Positions 15,914 through 17,721 of a stretch of DNA of 17,721 bases are shown here, piece after piece. The notes under the pieces are model-generated. The model searched no databases and had not been told where the DNA came from. It saw only the letters and a list, made by a program, of their open reading frames with translations. The stretch is from assembly GCA_934541015.1 (NCBI GenBank), contig CAKTDC010000041.1:1-17721 (forward strand). The letters are read 5' to 3'. Both the position numbers and the translations under genes were made by a program. The first letter of the stretch is position 1; each line of letters begins with the position of its first letter. This DNA is from an uncultured Luteimonas sp. (GTDB lineage: Bacteria > Pseudomonadota > Gammaproteobacteria > Xanthomonadales > Xanthomonadaceae).

Positions 15914-16942
15914 ATGAACACCCCGCAGAACCGTCGTTTCAACGTCGCCGTCGTCGGTGCCACCGGCGCCGTTGGCGAAGTCATGCTTGCGATCCTCGCC
16001 GAGCGGAATTTCCCCGTCGGCAAGCTGGTCCCGCTCGCCTCCGAGCGCTCGGCCGGCAGCACCGTCGAGTTCAGGGGCGACGACATCGTCGTCCAGGACC
16101 TGGCCACCTTCGACCCGGCCGACATCGACATCGCGCTGTTCTCGGCCGGCGGCGACACCTCGAAGGAGTACGCGCCGAAGTTCGCCGCCGCAGGCGCGGT
16201 GGTGATCGACAACTCCTCGGCCTTCCGCTACGACGACGACGTGCCGCTGGTGGTGTCGGAGGTGAACCCCGAGGCGACGAAGGCGCGTCCGCGCGGCATC
16301 ATCGCCAATCCCAACTGCTCGACCATGCAGATGCTGGTGGCGCTGGCGCCGCTGCACCGCAGGTACGGCATCGAGCGGGTGAACGTCGCCACCTACCAGT
16401 CGGTGTCCGGCGCCGGGCGCACGGCGATGGAGGAGCTGGGCCAGCAGACCGCGCAGCTGCTCGGCTTCAGCGACATCGAGCCGCAGAAGTTCCCGGTGCA
16501 GATCGCCTTCAACCTGATCCCGCACATCGACAGCTTCCTCGACAACGGCTTCACCAAGGAGGAGATGAAGCTGGTGTGGGAGACGCGCAAGATCCTCGGC
16601 GACGAATCGATCCTGGTGAACCCCACCGCGGTGCGCGTGCCGGTGTTCTACGGCCATTCCGAGGCGGTGGCGATCGAGACCCGCGAGAAGGTCACCGCCG
16701 AGGCCGCGCGCGCGCTGCTGGCGGCGTCGCCCGGTATCGAGGTCGTCGATGATCGCAAGCCGGGAGGCTACCCGACCCCGGTCACGCATGCCTCCGGCAG
16801 GGACGCGGTGTACGTGGGCCGCATCCGCGAGGACATCTCGCACCCGCGCGGGCTGAACCTGTGGATCGTGTCGGACAACATCCGCAAGGGCGCGGCGCTC
16901 AACGCCGTCCAGGTGGCCGAGCTGGTCGCCGCCGAAGGCTGA
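15914..16942 (+). CDS. asd: Aspartate-semialdehyde dehydrogenase
   Basis: Asd reduces L-aspartyl-4-phosphate to aspartate semialdehyde with NADPH. It feeds lysine and diaminopimelate (hence the cell wall), threonine and methionine synthesis. The 342-residue protein begins with the NADP-binding loop VVGATGAVG (13-21). The catalytic cysteine is Cys135 in ANPNCSTMQ, and His248 in FYGHSEAV is the acid/base residue. QSVSGAGRTAMEEL matches the shorter Asd subfamily rather than the E. coli type. The start at 15914 has no Shine-Dalgarno; the 40 bases before it are rich in C and T. A GTG at 15815 is in frame but would add a basic, proline-rich tail not seen in Asd. A 41-base gap separates the stop from fimV. 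Confidence 0.97.
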   Translation: MNTPQNRRFNVAVVGATGAVGEVMLAILAERNFPVGKLVPLASERSAGSTVEFRGDDIVVQDLATFDPADIDIALFSAGGDTSKEYAPKFAAAGAVVIDNSSAFRYDDDVPLVVSEVNPEATKARPRGIIANPNCSTMQMLVALAPLHRRYGIERVNVATYQSVSGAGRTAMEELGQQTAQLLGFSDIEPQKFPVQIAFNLIPHIDSFLDNGFTKEEMKLVWETRKILGDESILVNPTAVRVPVFYGHSEAVAIETREKVTAEAARALLAASPGIEVVDDRKPGGYPTPVTHASGRDAVYVGRIREDISHPRGLNLWIVSDNIRKGAALNAVQVAELVAAEG

Positions 16943-16946
16943 AACA

Positions 16947-16976
16947 TTGCGGATCGCGGTCCCGGGCGGATAGAGT
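16947..16976 (+). promoter_or_regulatory. Candidate fimV promoter giving a near-leaderless mRNA
   Basis: TTGCGG (16947-16952) and TAGAGT (16971-16976) are 18 bases apart. The expected start falls at about 16983-16984, at the ATG of fimV. No Shine-Dalgarno lies upstream of that ATG. Confidence 0.4.
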
Positions 16977-16983
16977 CGCGACC

Positions 16984-17721
16984 ATGCGAAGGGGAATGAA
17001 GCGCTTCCGGCCGTACCGGCTGCTGTGGGTCCTGCTGCTCGCGCTGGTCGCCGGACCGGCGCTGGCGCTGGGCCTGGGCCAGATCGAAGTCAAATCGAAA
17101 CACGGCCAGCCGCTGCTGGCCGAGATCCCGATCGTGTCCAGCGATCCGGCCGAGCTGGAGCGGCTGCAGGCGCGGCTGGCTTCGCCCGACACCTTCCGCC
17201 GGGTGGGGCTGGAGCCGCCCACCGGGCTGGTGTCGGACCTGCAGTTCACGGTGGCGCTGGACCCGCGCGGCCGGCCGGTGGTCCGGATCACCAGCCGGGC
17301 GCCGGTGCAGGAGCCGCTGCTGAGCTTCCTGATCGAGGTCGACTGGGGGCAGGGGCGACTGGTGCGCGAGTACACCGCCCTGGTCGATACCCCGCAGAGC
17401 GCCGTGGCCGTGGCGCAGCCGCCGATCCAGGCGCCCTCGCTGGCGCCGTCCAACCTCATCGTGCGCGAGCCGCAGGTCCCGGTGGTGCCCGAGCCGGTCA
17501 CGGCGCCGGAAGCGCCGGCCGCTGCAGTGCCTGCGGGCGCCGATGCACATGCGGCCGAAGCGGTGGCGCCGGTCGAGCCGGAGGCCGTGGTCGCGGCAGC
17601 CGCCGCGCCCGCGCCGGACGCACCGGCGGCCGACGCTCCTGCCGCCGAAGCCCCGGCAGCCCGGGAAACGCCCCCGGCCGAAACGCCGCTTGCCGAAGCA
17701 CCGCCGCCCGCGGCCGAGCCC
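16984..17721 (+). CDS. fimV: FimV-family pilus assembly / polar hub protein, 5' part
   Basis: The frame is open from ATG 16984 to the window edge (246 codons), so the 3' end is missing. Residues 1-28 form a signal peptide with a basic start (MRRGMKRF) and cleavage after GPALA. The mature protein opens with LGLGQIEVKSKHGQPLLAEIPIV, the FimV N-terminal domain hallmark. FLIEVDWGQGRLVREYTALVD follows near residues 117-137, also a conserved FimV block. From about residue 140 the sequence becomes Pro-, Ala- and Glu-rich, as in the variable linker of FimV. The LysM domain, membrane segment and C-terminal TPR-like motif expected of full FimV would lie beyond the window. FimV acts in type IV pilus assembly, twitching and polar organisation. 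A second ATG at 16996 is in frame, but its AAGGGGA sits too close. Confidence 0.9.
   Translation, partial: MRRGMKRFRPYRLLWVLLLALVAGPALALGLGQIEVKSKHGQPLLAEIPIVSSDPAELERLQARLASPDTFRRVGLEPPTGLVSDLQFTVALDPRGRPVVRITSRAPVQEPLLSFLIEVDWGQGRLVREYTALVDTPQSAVAVAQPPIQAPSLAPSNLIVREPQVPVVPEPVTAPEAPAAAVPAGADAHAAEAVAPVEPEAVVAAAAAPAPDAPAADAPAAEAPAARETPPAETPLAEAPPPAAEP

Noticed and set aside
14887..16752. Plus-strand frame of about 620 codons spanning the dehydrogenase and asd in another frame
   Set aside because: Its protein is dominated by Arg, Gly and Ala, crosses a real gene boundary and has no motif, so it is a GC-driven artefact.
12592..16843. Two very long minus-strand frames (about 800 and 710 codons) opposite prmB, aroC, the dehydrogenase and asd
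   Set aside because: They are His-, Arg- and Ala-rich shadow frames without family motifs, opposite genes with full family signatures.
17400..17721. Pro-Ala-Glu-rich end of the window as a separate repeat element
   Set aside because: It is in frame with FimV and matches the variable low-complexity linker expected after its N-terminal domain.

Overview
The window is a GC-rich gammaproteobacterial chromosome segment. Gene content, order and codon use fit the Xanthomonadaceae/Lysobacteraceae (Lysobacter-, Luteimonas- or Xanthomonas-like). The main support is the run prmB, aroC, a D-2-hydroxyacid dehydrogenase, asd and fimV, together with mrp beside dcd; I recall these arrangements from xanthomonads but could not check them by search. 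Almost every gene is a recognisable core or widely conserved gene. I see no tRNA, rRNA, CRISPR array, insertion sequence or prophage.

Layout. Positions 1-578 hold no convincing long gene. They contain a possible minus-strand small ORF with its own promoter and ribosome binding site, an AT-rich patch, a REP-like hairpin and a GC-rich hairpin just past the peptidase stop. An exported S9-family serine peptidase (minus, 579-2606) is divergent from mrp (plus, 2826-3695), which is followed by dcd (plus, 3801-4373). Converging on dcd is a two-gene minus-strand operon: a dienelactone-hydrolase-family protein (5034-5723), then a HIT-family protein (4606-5037), sharing an ATGA stop/start overlap. rimO (plus, 5843-7216) is divergent from that operon. 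It converges with a second minus-strand pair, a HerA-like/DUF853 ATPase (7744-9231) followed by greB (7229-7732). A secreted lytic transglycosylase with a C-terminal LysM (plus, 9386-10933) converges with a third minus-strand pair, a SCO1/SenC protein (11833-12483) and psd (10979-11836), overlapping by GTGA. The plus strand then carries prmB (12637-13602), aroC (13693-14787, TTG start), the D-2-hydroxyacid dehydrogenase (14780-15796, GTG start inside the end of aroC), asd (15914-16942) and the 5' part of fimV (16984 to the window edge).

How the genes work together. mrp carries Fe-S clusters, which RimO-type radical SAM enzymes need. prmB and rimO both modify the translation machinery (protein uL3 and protein uS12). 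aroC and asd supply chorismate and the aspartate-family amino acids. psd, the lytic transglycosylase and fimV act at the envelope. greB rescues stalled RNA polymerase. The SCO1 protein serves copper delivery to cytochrome oxidase.

No new multi-gene system is evident. The most useful second looks are the small ORF at the left edge, two promoter boxes that place transcription starts on or next to the start codons of mrp and fimV, the inverted repeats at gene ends, and several unusual starts and motif variants.
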